Source of the DNA: Streptomyces sp. NBC_00390
Lineage (GTDB): Bacteria; Actinomycetota; Actinomycetes; Streptomycetales; Streptomycetaceae
NCBI RefSeq assembly: GCF_036057275.1
Contig: NZ_CP107945.1
Coordinates: 5,394,001 to 5,458,000, forward strand
Direction of reading: 5' to 3'
Length of the DNA: 64,000 nt
Made by a program: the position numbers and the translations under genes. Shown piece by piece: positions 44,912 through 52,794 of the stretch; the stretch's first letter is position 1; every line of letters starts with the position of its first letter. Below the pieces are notes generated by a model, which saw only the letters and a program-made list of their open reading frames with translations, ran no database searches and had not been told where the DNA came from.

Positions 44912-45514
44912 CTACTGCGCGGGCAGTACGTGCTTGGCGGCGATGGTTCTGGCGGTTTCCGTGTCGGGGCCGGGCTGGGCCACGAAGACGGCCTCGCGGT
45001 AGTAGCGCAGCTCCGCGATGGATTCGCGGATGTCCGCCAGTGCCCGGTGGTTGCCGCTCTTCTCCGGACTGTTGAAGTACGCCCTCGGATACCAGCGCCT
45101 GGCCAGCTCCTTCACCGAGGAGACATCGACGATCCGATAGTGGAGATAGTCCTCCAGCGTCGGCATGTCGCGCAGCAGGAAGCCGCGGTCGGTGCCGACC
45201 GAGTTTCCGCACAGCGGGGCCTTGCCGGGCTCCTTGACGTGCTCGCGTACGTACGCCAGGACCTGCTCCTCGGCGGCGGCGAGCGTGGTGCCGCCCGCCA
45301 GCTCGTCGAGGAGGCCCGAGGCGGTGTGCATCTGGCGCACCACCTCGGGCATTGTCTCGAGCGCCGCGTCCGGCGGGCGGATCACGATGTCCACCCCTTC
45401 ACCGAGCACGTTCAGTTCCGAGTCGGTGACCAGCGCGGCCACCTCGATGAGTGCGTCATCCGTCAACGAGAGCCCGGTCATCTCGCAGTCGATCCACACC
45501 ATGCGATCGTTCAT
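44912..45514 (-). CDS. orn: Oligoribonuclease
   Basis: A 200-aa 3'-5' exoribonuclease of the DEDDh family that finishes degradation of 2-5-nt RNAs and of pGpG, the product of c-di-GMP hydrolysis. Start ATG at 45514. Motifs: WIDCEMTG (D9, E11), GNSVGTDRGFLLRDMP (central Asp), and HRALADIRESIAELRYYR with the catalytic His and last Asp. It is the conserved neighbour of adpA in Streptomyces, on the same strand and 10 bases downstream of it. The two may be co-transcribed. It connects functionally with the PAS-GGDEF-EAL protein elsewhere in the window. Confidence 0.95.
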   Translation of the reverse strand: MNDRMVWIDCEMTGLSLTDDALIEVAALVTDSELNVLGEGVDIVIRPPDAALETMPEVVRQMHTASGLLDELAGGTTLAAAEEQVLAYVREHVKEPGKAPLCGNSVGTDRGFLLRDMPTLEDYLHYRIVDVSSVKELARRWYPRAYFNSPEKSGNHRALADIRESIAELRYYREAVFVAQPGPDTETARTIAAKHVLPAQ

Positions 45515-45524
45515 GCGTCCTACT

Positions 45525-46740
45525 TTATGGCGCACTCCGCTGGCCGGGCAGACTCGGACGGCCATGACCTGCCGCGTACACGTCGGAATGGGGTTTGCCC
45601 AGCTCCGTCGCCGTCGCGGCCGAGTGGCCCGTCAGCCCCGTCGCGGCCGCCGCTGCCCGTCTCGCCCCAGGGGTCGCCTGGGCCGGTACGACGGCGTCCA
45701 CCACCGAGGACGGCCCCGGATCGCTCTGGGGCCTGCGAGCCCGGTACGCGGCCCGGTACGCGGCCGGGGACGAGCCCAGCTGCCGCCGGAAATGGCCGCG
45801 CAGTGCCACCGGGGAGCGGAAGCCGCACCGGCCCGCGACCTCGTCGACCGAGTAGTCGGAGGTCTCGAGCAGCCGCTGCGCCTGCAGCACCCGCTGGGTG
45901 ATCAGCCACTGGAGCGGGGCCGAGCCCGTCAGTGACCGGAAGCGGCGGTCGAAGGTGCGCCGGCTCATGTACGCCCGGGCCGCCAGCGTCTCCACGTCGA
46001 ACTTGCTCGTGGAGATGCTCCAGGGCCCAGGAGACGACCTCGGCCAGCGGATCCGAGCCGATTTCCTCTGGTAAAGACCTGTCGAGATAGCGCTCCTGAC
46101 CGCCACTGCGCCGCGGAGGTACGACCAGCCTGCGCGCGAGCGCCCCCGCCGCCTCCGTGCCGTGGTCGGTGCGCACTATGTGGAGGCAGAGGTCGATCCC
46201 GGCCGCCGTACCGGCGGAGGTGAGCACATCGCCGTCGTCGACGAAGAGCTCACGCGGATCGACATGGACGGACGGATAACGCTTGGCGAGCGTCGGCGCG
46301 TACATCCAGTGGGTGGTGGCCGGGCGGCCGTCCAGCAGACCGGCCGCGGCGAGGACGAACGCCCCGGTGCACAGTCCGACGATCCGGGCGCCCTCTTCAT
46401 GTGCCCGGCGCAGCGCGTCGAGCGCCTCGGGCGGTGGCGGCGAGGTGATCGAGCGCCAGGCCGGCACGACGACCGTGCCCGCCCTGCTGATCGCCTCGAG
46501 GCCGTACGGTGCGGTCAGTTCCAGACCGCCCGTGGTCCTCAGCGGTCCGTCCTCGCCACCGCAGACAAGCAGGCGGTAGCGGGGAACTCCGGCGTCCTGG
46601 CGGTCAATCCCGAACACCGAAAGTGGGATGGAACTCTCAAAGATAGGGCCACCGCTGAACAGCAGCACTGCGACGACTTCCCGGCGCCGGCGGCCGGAGA
46701 GTTTCCGTCCTGCCTCCGGTGCGGCGGAGTCCTGACTCAT
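45525..46740 (-). pseudogene. adpA: AdpA developmental master regulator, interrupted by a one-base frameshift
   Basis: From ATG at 46740 the product starts as AdpA: REVVAVLLFSGGPIFESSIP, YRLLVCGGEDGPLRTTGG, ARIVGLCTGAFVLAAAGLLD (DJ-1/PfpI-type domain), then RSLPEEIG containing the TTA codon. After LEHLHEQ the frame is lost. The AraC-type DNA-binding domain continues in another frame as FDVETLAARAYMSRRTFDRR and LLETSDYSVDEVAGRCGF. Removing one T of the TT at 46003-46004 (+ strand) restores a 404-aa protein, the usual AdpA length. Unrepaired, a 406-aa frame stays open with a meaningless C-terminus and no DNA-binding domain. It could be a true mutation or a base-calling error. Confidence 0.88.
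46072..46074 (-). other. TTA leucine codon in adpA (bldA dependence)
   Basis: TCT TTA CCA within RSLPEEI, codon 223. TTA codons are rare in Streptomyces and need tRNA-Leu(UAA) encoded by bldA. Its place between the two domains of AdpA is conserved and supports the gene identification. Confidence 0.9.
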
Positions 46741-47126
46741 GACGCTAAGCCCCCCTCGGTGTTCGCGTCTCCCCGTTCGTTTCGGGCCTTTCGCTCCTGC
46801 ACGTTTCCCCTCGGTTTTGCACGAGTCCCCAGCCTTCGATACTCATGATCGAATCTACTGCGTCCCGTGGTGCCGTCGTGACAAGTTCGGCATGCACTGG
46901 TATGTCGACATGGCAACTTGGCGCGAAGCATTCGATCACGAAGCGTTCCACTCGCGAGCCCCGCAGGGAAGTGGGTCTCCCGTGCATGGCCCGTCCCCGT
47001 AGGGTCCGAACGCCGCGATTGGCCCTTTCTTCCCTGGTGGCAAGGGGGTTGGCAGGCCATTTCCCCAAGGAACGGCTCCTGGCGCGAAGTTGGCTGAAAA
47101 CATATGGGTGTGAGTGTACGAACCCG
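46741..47126. promoter_or_regulatory. adpA upstream region
   Basis: A 386-base region without a credible gene. It holds two exact copies of TGGCGCGAAG (46919-46928 and 47080-47089), each matching the AdpA-binding consensus TGGCSNGWWY at 9 of 10 positions. That fits the known autoregulation of adpA. It also separates adpA from the end of the leftward membrane-protein gene at 47127. Confidence 0.45.
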
Positions 47127-47597
47127 TCAGTCACCTGGTGCACGCCGGGCCCCCGGACGGGCGCCGCGGTGCCCGTCCGTGCGCGAGAGGGCTGCCGTCC
47201 GCTCCGACCGGCGCAGCAGGACCCGGCAGGCCGCGGTGACCGCGCCGAGGCCGAGCGCCACCGAGGCGGCTTCCCCGGGGGAGTTCCCGTACACGACCAG
47301 CACCAAGGGAACGAGCAGGCAGCTGAACGCTCCCCAGCGCACCACCGCGCCCGCCGAATCGGGGGAGCGTGTGGCAGTGGGCGCCGGTGCGCGGGAAGGC
47401 ACCGGCGCGCATGCGTGGCGGGGGCCGGGTGCGGGGGCGTGCGCGGTGGCGGCGTACGCGCCCCGCCGCGGGCGCGGGGGCCGGCGGCGCCTGCGCCCGC
47501 GCCTGGCGGGGGAGGCGGACGCGGAGGCGCGGCGTGGGGCGGCGGCAGGGGTGGCGGGTCGTGCGGGCATGCCGGGGCCAACGAGGGGCGCGGTCAT
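47127..47597 (-). CDS. Small membrane protein of unknown function
   Basis: 156 aa from ATG at 47597. The N-terminal 85 residues are low-complexity, rich in Ala, Pro and Arg. The C-terminal part has two hydrophobic segments (WGAFSCLLVPLVLVVYG and AASVALGLGAVTAACRVLL) followed by an Arg-rich tail. The family is not recognised; similar small proteins are common in Streptomyces. There is no clear ribosome-binding site, so the start is uncertain and a shorter form covering only the membrane part is possible. It lies between adpA and the stress-protein gene. Confidence 0.5.
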   Translation of the reverse strand: MTAPLVGPGMPARPATPAAAPRRASASASPARRGRRRRRPPRPRRGAYAATAHAPAPGPRHACAPVPSRAPAPTATRSPDSAGAVVRWGAFSCLLVPLVLVVYGNSPGEAASVALGLGAVTAACRVLLRRSERTAALSRTDGHRGARPGARRAPGD

Positions 47598-47851
47598 CCG
47601 GTCACTGTGCCGCGGCAGGCGGCCGGAAGACTGCTGTAGGGGCCAAGCGGCATTGCGATCCGGGACGGGCTCGGGCATGCTCCCTGGAACGCCGCGCATG
47701 GCGCGGCGGGCCCTGGGCAGGAGAGGAGTGTCGCCGTACCCTTGAGGTATGGGCTTGGGAAGATGATTCCCGGACACAGCTCCACCGCCACGCCAACCCG
47801 ACGCACCTTCCTCAGACGACCTCCAAGAGGACCTTCTTCGCCGAGACACCG

Positions 47852-48373
47852 ATGGCCGGTCACGAAATCCCCGAACCCGCCGACCGCAAGCAGGTCGCCG
47901 ACCCTCTGTCGGACCTGCAAGCGGCCGAAGAGTCATGCCACTCCTGCGATCCCGCGTTCCGGCACGGAGTCGTCGTCGGCTTCGACGGATCGACCTCCAG
48001 TGAGCGGGCGCTCGCCTATGCGATCGGCATGGCGAGGCGCTCCGGTTCGGGGCTGATCATCGTCCATGTCGCCAATCGGCTGCCGACCACGGTCTGGGCG
48101 GGCTGTGAGCCGCCGGTCTTCGTGGACGTCCCCGATCACCGTACCGAGGTGCTCGGGCTGGAGCTGGCCTGCGCGGACTATCTCACCGAGGTGCCGTGGA
48201 TTCTGGTGGAGCGCGGCGGCGACATCTGCCATGAGCTCGAAGAGGTCGGCCGCGAGTACTCCGCCGACGCGATCGTGGTCGGTTCCACGCACGGCATCGT
48301 CGGGCGGATCTTCGGCTCGGTCGCCGGAAGGCTCGCACGGCGCGCGCAGCGCCCGGTCGTAGTGATCCCGTAG
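47852..48373 (+). CDS. Universal stress protein (UspA family)
   Basis: A 173-aa cytoplasmic protein. A polar N-terminal extension of about 40 residues is followed by one Usp domain: GVVVGFDGSTSSERALAYAI, VHVANRLP, LVERGGDICHELEEVG and IVVGSTHGIVGRIFGSVAGR, ending RPVVVIP. The G-x2-G-x9-G-S/T ATP-binding pattern is present (GSTHGIVGRIFGS region). Such proteins bind ATP and are induced in stress or stationary phase. It is monocistronic. The start at 47852 has only weak ribosome-binding complementarity. Confidence 0.88.
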   Translation: MAGHEIPEPADRKQVADPLSDLQAAEESCHSCDPAFRHGVVVGFDGSTSSERALAYAIGMARRSGSGLIIVHVANRLPTTVWAGCEPPVFVDVPDHRTEVLGLELACADYLTEVPWILVERGGDICHELEEVGREYSADAIVVGSTHGIVGRIFGSVAGRLARRAQRPVVVIP

Positions 48374-48520
48374 TCGTCCGGCAGGCTGCCCAGCCGTATC
48401 CTCTGGCTTTCCTTCAGGTCACGGCCATGCCCCCTGGCCGCCTCCCCTGCCCCGCCAACCCCTTCCGCCTCATTGGTTCGTGAGGATGAGGCGGCGTCAA
48501 CTCTCCCTGTACGTACGGAA

Positions 48521-48567
48521 ATCTACCCATCGGTACGAAGTGGATTGTGCGCTTGTGAAGGGTAGAT
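48521..48567. promoter_or_regulatory. Spaced inverted repeat upstream of the acetate-transporter-like gene
   Basis: ATCTACCC (48521-48528) and GGGTAGAT (48560-48567) are perfect 8-base arms separated by 31 bases, about 50 bases before the GTG at 48620. A possible operator; no regulator is known. Confidence 0.3.
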
Positions 48568-48619
48568 AAGGGTGGCTGGGACGCAGCACAACTGCACAGG
48601 ACAGGGAAGGGAGCCCGCC

Positions 48620-49189
48620 GTGGACAAGGATGTCTCTGCGGGAAGCGCTGGTACTTCGACTCTCGGCAACCTCGCACTCGGACTGACGCTGCTGGCCTTC
48701 GGCGTCGGCAGCACCGGAGTGATCGACAACGTCACGGCGGGCGACGCAGCCGCCCTCGCGACGTGGGTCGGCGGGGTCGCCCTCTTCATCGTCGGTCTGC
48801 TCGAGTTCCGGGCGGGCGACAGCGGCAGCGGCACGGCCTTCGCCGGACTCGGCGCCTTCTGGTTCACCTGGGGCACGAGCGCCGGCAGCGAGGTCTCGGC
48901 CGAGGCGGCAGGGCTGTTCATGCTGCTGTGGGCCTTGCTCGCGCTGACCCTGACGGCCGCGTCCGCGGGGAGCGGTGTGCTGGGGCAGGGCGTGTACGGG
49001 CTCCTGACCCTGTCGTTGCTGCTCGGCGGTATAGCGGCCTTCGCGGAGAACGACGGGCTCGCCAAGGCGGGCGGCTGGGTCGGCGCGGTGGCAGGCCTCG
49101 TGGCCTGGTACGGCGCGACGGCGGCGCTCGCCAAGTGGCCGACCTTCACCGGTCGTGCTGCCGGCCGGGGAGTGACGGCCACCGGCTGA
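48620..49189 (+). CDS. GPR1/FUN34/YaaH (SatP)-family acetate transporter-like protein
   Basis: A 189-aa membrane protein. GTG at 48620 follows a GGGAAGGGAG ribosome-binding site; upstream in-frame codons look non-coding. Six hydrophobic segments are visible, the first with LGNLALGLTLLAFGVGSTGV. This corresponds to the N-P-A-P-x-G-L signature of the acetate/succinate channel family, here in degenerate form. Others include AGLFMLLWALLALTLTAASA and VYGLLTLSLLLGGIAAF. It is likely to move acetate or another small monocarboxylate across the membrane. It is a single-gene unit followed by two hairpins. Confidence 0.78.
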   Translation: MDKDVSAGSAGTSTLGNLALGLTLLAFGVGSTGVIDNVTAGDAAALATWVGGVALFIVGLLEFRAGDSGSGTAFAGLGAFWFTWGTSAGSEVSAEAAGLFMLLWALLALTLTAASAGSGVLGQGVYGLLTLSLLLGGIAAFAENDGLAKAGGWVGAVAGLVAWYGATAALAKWPTFTGRAAGRGVTATG

Positions 49190-49234
49190 GGCCGCGCCAC
49201 CCGGGCTCGGGTGAGGTCTCGAGGCAGCCTCTGA

Positions 49235-49260
49235 GGCCGGCGAATCGGGTGTCGCCGGCC
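49235..49260 (+). terminator. Hairpin after the transporter gene
   Basis: GGCCGGCGA and TCGCCGGCC, perfect 9-bp stem, 8-base loop, 46 bases past the stop. Confidence 0.6.
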
Positions 49261-49272
49261 GGAACAAGGAAC

Positions 49273-49306
49273 GCCCCCTGTGTGCTCGGTGGCATGCACA
49301 GGGGGC
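49273..49306. terminator. Second hairpin between convergent genes
   Basis: GCCCCCTGTG and CACAGGGGGC, 10-bp stem, 14-base loop, followed on the plus strand by the T-rich TGTTCTTT. Confidence 0.65.
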
Positions 49307-49458
49307 TGTTCTTTGCGGCTGAGCCTTCGCGGAGCCACTCCGCCGGCCCCGGGCCGGGGACCCCCATGAGGTACCCCCACGCTCTCGTGGAGGTCGCCGT
49401 CCGCCGTGGGGGCTGCTCGGTGATCTCTGCCGTGATCATCGGTGGAACACCGGTGGAA

Positions 49459-51276
49459 CTACTCCACCGTGACCGACTTCGCGAGGTTCCTGGGCTTGTC
49501 GATGTCCCGGCCCAGCGCCAACGCCGTGTGGTAGGCGAGGAGTTGCAGCGGGATGCCCATCAGGATCGGGTCCAGCTCGTCCTCGTTCTTCGGCACCACG
49601 ATGGTGTGGTCGGCCTTCTCCTGCTCGCGGTGCGCGACCGCGAGGATCCGGCCGCTGCGGGCCTTGATCTCCTCCAGGGCGGCGCGGTTCTTCTCCAGCA
49701 GGTCGTCGTCGGGGACGATCGCGACCGTCGGCAGCGCGGGCTCGATGAGCGCGAGCGGGCCGTGCTTGAGCTCGGAGGCGGGGTAGGCCTCGGCGTGGAT
49801 GTAGGAGATCTCCTTGAGCTTCAGGGAGGCCTCCAGAGCCACCGGGTAGCCGCGCACCCGGCCGATGAACATCATCGACTTGGCGTCCGCGTACTGCTCG
49901 GCCAGCTTCTTGATCTCGTCCTCGGTCTCCAGGATCTCGCTGATCTGTGCGGGCAGCTTGCGCAGACCCTCGATGATCCGCCTGCCGTCCGACACCGACA
50001 GGTCGCGGATGCGGCCCAGGTGCAGGGCGAGCAGCGCGAAGGCGACGACCGTGTTGGTGAAGCACTTGGTGGACACGACGCAGACCTCGGGGCCGGCGTG
50101 CACATAGGTGCCGCCGTCGGCCTCGCGGGCGATCGCCGAGCCGACGACGTTCACGACGCCGAGGACGCGGGCGCCCTTGCGCTTGAGCTCCTGGACGGCG
50201 GCCAGCACGTCGTACGTCTCACCGGACTGGGAGACGGCCACGTAGAGGGTGTCCGGGTCCACGACCGGGTTGCGGTAGCGGAACTCGGAGGCCGGTTCGG
50301 CGTCCGCGGGGATCCGGGCCAGCGACTCGATCAGACCCGCGCCGATGAGACCCGCGTGGTACGAGGTGCCGCAACCAAGGATCTTGACCCGGCGGATGCC
50401 ACGGGCCTCCCGGGCGTCCAGGTTCAGTCCGCCCAGGTGCACCGTGTTGAACCGGTCGTCGATACGGCCGCGCAGCACCCGGTCGACCGCGTCGGGCTGC
50501 TCGCAGATCTCCTTGTGCATGTACGTGTCGTGGCCGGCCATGTCGTACGACTCGGCCTCCCACTCCACGGTGGTCGGCGTCGCCGTCGTACGGGAGCCCT
50601 CGGTGGTGTACGTGCGGAAGTCGTCGGCCTTGAGGGTGGCCATCTCGCCGTCGTCGAGGGTGACGACCTGGCGGGTGTGGGCGACGAGGGCGGCGACGTC
50701 CGAGGCGACGAACATCTCCTTCTCGCCGATGCCGAGGACGACCGGCGAGCCGTTGCGGGCGACGACGATGCGGTCGGGGAAGTCGGCGTGCATGACGGCG
50801 ATGCCGTACGTGCCCTCGATCGCACGGAGGGCCTCGCGGACCTTCTCCTCCAGGCTCTCGGCCTGGGAGCGGGCCACGAGGTGGGTGATCACCTCGGTGT
50901 CGGTCTCGGAGGCGAAGACGATCCCGTCGGCCACCAGCTTGGCGCGCAGCTCGGAAGCGTTGTCGATGATGCCGTTGTGGACGACGGCGACCAGGTTGTC
51001 GGGAGACAGGTGGGGGTGGGCGTTCTCGTCGCTCGGGGCGCCGTGGGTCGCCCAGCGGGTGTGGGCGATGCCGGTGGTCCCGGCGAAGCGCTTGGGGACG
51101 CGGGCCTCGAGGTCGCGGACGCGGCCCTTGGCCTTGACCATCTTCAGCGCGGCGGACTTGGGGCTGTTGATCACCACGCCCGCCGAGTCGTATCCCCGGT
51201 ACTCCAGCCGCTGCAGGCCTTCCAGCAGCAGCGGAGCCACATCACGCTTGCCGATGTATCCGACAATTCCGCACAT
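49459..51276 (-). CDS. glmS: Glutamine--fructose-6-phosphate aminotransferase (isomerizing)
   Basis: A 605-aa enzyme making glucosamine-6-phosphate from fructose-6-phosphate and glutamine, the entry to peptidoglycan amino sugars. Start ATG at 51276 with GGAGGGG upstream, beginning MCGIVGYIGKRDVAPLLLEG. C2 becomes the N-terminal nucleophile of the glutaminase domain (residues 1 to about 230). Two SIS sugar-isomerase domains follow (CGTSYHAGLIGAG, VSQSGETYDVLAAVQ, later VSTKCFTNTVVAF), ending in the conserved DIDKPRNLAKSVTVE tail. Glucosamine-6-phosphate is also the effector of DasR, whose likely sites flank three genes in the window. Confidence 0.97.
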   Translation of the reverse strand: MCGIVGYIGKRDVAPLLLEGLQRLEYRGYDSAGVVINSPKSAALKMVKAKGRVRDLEARVPKRFAGTTGIAHTRWATHGAPSDENAHPHLSPDNLVAVVHNGIIDNASELRAKLVADGIVFASETDTEVITHLVARSQAESLEEKVREALRAIEGTYGIAVMHADFPDRIVVARNGSPVVLGIGEKEMFVASDVAALVAHTRQVVTLDDGEMATLKADDFRTYTTEGSRTTATPTTVEWEAESYDMAGHDTYMHKEICEQPDAVDRVLRGRIDDRFNTVHLGGLNLDAREARGIRRVKILGCGTSYHAGLIGAGLIESLARIPADAEPASEFRYRNPVVDPDTLYVAVSQSGETYDVLAAVQELKRKGARVLGVVNVVGSAIAREADGGTYVHAGPEVCVVSTKCFTNTVVAFALLALHLGRIRDLSVSDGRRIIEGLRKLPAQISEILETEDEIKKLAEQYADAKSMMFIGRVRGYPVALEASLKLKEISYIHAEAYPASELKHGPLALIEPALPTVAIVPDDDLLEKNRAALEEIKARSGRILAVAHREQEKADHTIVVPKNEDELDPILMGIPLQLLAYHTALALGRDIDKPRNLAKSVTVE

Positions 51277-51341
51277 AAAGTCTTGCCCCTCCGTAGATCA
51301 GGTGTGTACTCGCTGTCCGTGACAGCTCGGCCGCAATCCGG

Positions 51342-51656
51342 TCAGCCGTAGATCATGCGGCGCAGCTGGCGGAGCGAGAGCTCCGGCGGCGCCACGGCGC
51401 GGTGCGGCAGCTCTGCCGCGATGCGCTCGAAGATCACGGTGTTCGGATGGCCGCCGGACTGCAGCTCGCGATGGCGCCGCCGGACGAATTCCTCGGTCGT
51501 CTCGTCGAAGTACGCCAGCACGTCGAGCACCACCCGGGCCGCCTCACCGCGCCGCAGCGCGGTGCTGCGCACCAGATGGTCGACGAGGTCGTCGTGTGAC
51601 GACGGACGGTGTTCGAGCACTCGTAGATATTGCGGGGCGAGTCCTTGGCTTTGCAA
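51342..51656 (-). CDS. Small conserved protein upstream of glmS
   Basis: A 104-aa helical, charged protein (LVDHLVRSTALRRGEAARVV, LDVLAYFDETTEEFVRRRHR). The family is not recognised; it looks like a small DNA- or RNA-binding helical domain. Start is TTG at 51656, with GGCAGGATTC directly upstream. That ribosome-binding site lies in the right arm of a perfect hairpin (51661-51680), which could limit translation. It is 65 bases upstream of glmS on the same strand, so glmS may be expressed with it. Confidence 0.65.
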   Translation of the reverse strand: MQSQGLAPQYLRVLEHRPSSHDDLVDHLVRSTALRRGEAARVVLDVLAYFDETTEEFVRRRHRELQSGGHPNTVIFERIAAELPHRAVAPPELSLRQLRRMIYG

Positions 51657-51660
51657 GAAT

Positions 51661-51680
51661 CCTGCCCGAATCCGGGCAGG
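51661..51680 (-). promoter_or_regulatory. Hairpin covering the ribosome-binding site of the TTG-start gene
   Basis: CCTGCCCG, 4-base loop, CGGGCAGG. Read leftward, the second arm contains the AGG of the ribosome-binding site for the start at 51656. The hairpin also lies 8 bases after the end of the DUF4429 gene and could terminate it. Confidence 0.5.
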
Positions 51681-51687
51681 AGACTGG

Positions 51688-52584
51688 TCACATTCGTTTC
51701 AGGACGGCTGCTTTGGCGGTGCTGAACTCGTCGTCCGTCAGTATTCCGGCCTGATGCAGCTCGCCCAGCTCGCGCAGCCGGCGCAGCAGCGCGTCATGAT
51801 CGTCACCGCCCGGAGGAAGGGCAGCCGCGGGTGCGGGCACGGGCGCGGATGCGGCGCCGGTCACGGCGGCGCTGTCACCGGCGGCGTACGGATGCGGCAA
51901 GCGGGCCACCACCGCCGCCGCCACCAGCGCCATCAGCGGGTCCTTGCGGAAGCCCCACAGCTCCACCGCGTGCGGATCGTACTTCGGCGGAATGCGTCCC
52001 GCGCCCTTGGACAGCACGAAGCGGACATAGCCGTTCTCCAGCCCCGCCGCGGGCAGCCACTCCACCGCCTGCACATCCGCCGGCGCCAGCGTGCGCGAGC
52101 CGCCCGACGCCTTGGACTCGTCCGTCTTCCAGTTCCACTCCAGGCGGATGCGGTCCCCGTCGAAGGTGGCCGTGCCGTCGCCGGCGCCCACGGTGATCGG
52201 CAGAGCGGGGCCCGGCAGCAGATACGCGTCCAGCGGACCTGTCTCCACCTGCTCCAGCAGCAGCGCGTGGCGCACCTCGTCCACGAAGTACTCGGCGACC
52301 CCGGAGCGGTCGCTCTCCACGCTCAGCCGGTACGGGTCGGAGCCGTCGTCCAGTCGGCCCCCGGTGATCTGCAGCAGAGGGTCCGCGCCGTCGCGCAGCC
52401 GCAGCCGCAGCCGCCCCGCCTTCTTGCCGGGTTCGAACGATATGCCGCCCAACGCCCGCAGTGGCACGGCGACTTCGCCGAGGGACTGGCGCAGCAGGCC
52501 CACGCTCCTGTCGCTGCCGGGCACGATGCGCACCGTGTCACCGTCGAACGTCCAGGTCCCGTCCTTCTGGATGATTTCCGCCAT
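51688..52584 (-). CDS. DUF4429 / SHOCT domain protein
   Basis: A 298-aa soluble protein from ATG at 52584. Two tandem copies of a beta-rich DUF4429-type domain can be seen. The first is about 5-120 (DGTWTFDGDTVRIVPGSDRS, with ISFEPGKKAGRLRLRLRDG). The second is about 125-240 (GDGTATFDGDRIRLEWNWKT, with YVRFVLSKGAGRIPPKYDPH). The C-terminus is a SHOCT motif (LLRRLRELGELHQAGILTDD then EFSTAKAAVLKRM), a short helical oligomerisation or targeting element. The molecular role is unknown. Confidence 0.85.
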   Translation of the reverse strand: MAEIIQKDGTWTFDGDTVRIVPGSDRSVGLLRQSLGEVAVPLRALGGISFEPGKKAGRLRLRLRDGADPLLQITGGRLDDGSDPYRLSVESDRSGVAEYFVDEVRHALLLEQVETGPLDAYLLPGPALPITVGAGDGTATFDGDRIRLEWNWKTDESKASGGSRTLAPADVQAVEWLPAAGLENGYVRFVLSKGAGRIPPKYDPHAVELWGFRKDPLMALVAAAVVARLPHPYAAGDSAAVTGAASAPVPAPAAALPPGGDDHDALLRRLRELGELHQAGILTDDEFSTAKAAVLKRM

Positions 52585-52694
52585 GGAGGGATTCTCGCAG
52601 CGGCCGGCGGGGGTAGGGCCAAGCGGGGGCAGTTCCGTCCGGTGGTCCGGGGAGGTGCCCCCCGGGTGGGCACACGTCATCGCATGAACGAGTA

Positions 52695-52710
52695 AGTGGT
52701 CTACACCTTG
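52695..52710 (+). promoter_or_regulatory. DasR-like (dre) site upstream of the hexosaminidase gene
   Basis: AGTGGTCTACACCTTG matches ACTGGTCTAGACCAGT at about 11 of 16 positions, including GGTCTA and ACC. It lies 84 bases before the GTG at 52795. TTGACC overlaps its end and could be a -35 element. Confidence 0.6.
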
Positions 52711-52794
52711 ACCGCAGTTGAGGTGCACGGTACGCATGGTGACCGATCGGTTGCTCTGCACCACAGTTGTGCCCCCGTCGAAGGGACCCCAGCC

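Noticed and set aside
45520..46024. The uninterrupted 406-codon adpA frame taken at face value
   Set aside because: After residue 245 it is Arg/Gly/Pro-rich noise, whereas the adjacent frame encodes a perfect AraC-type DNA-binding domain, so a frameshift is the better reading.
46845..47126. Plus-strand frames upstream of adpA
   Set aside because: They have no ribosome-binding sites and no family features; the region is better explained as the adpA control region.
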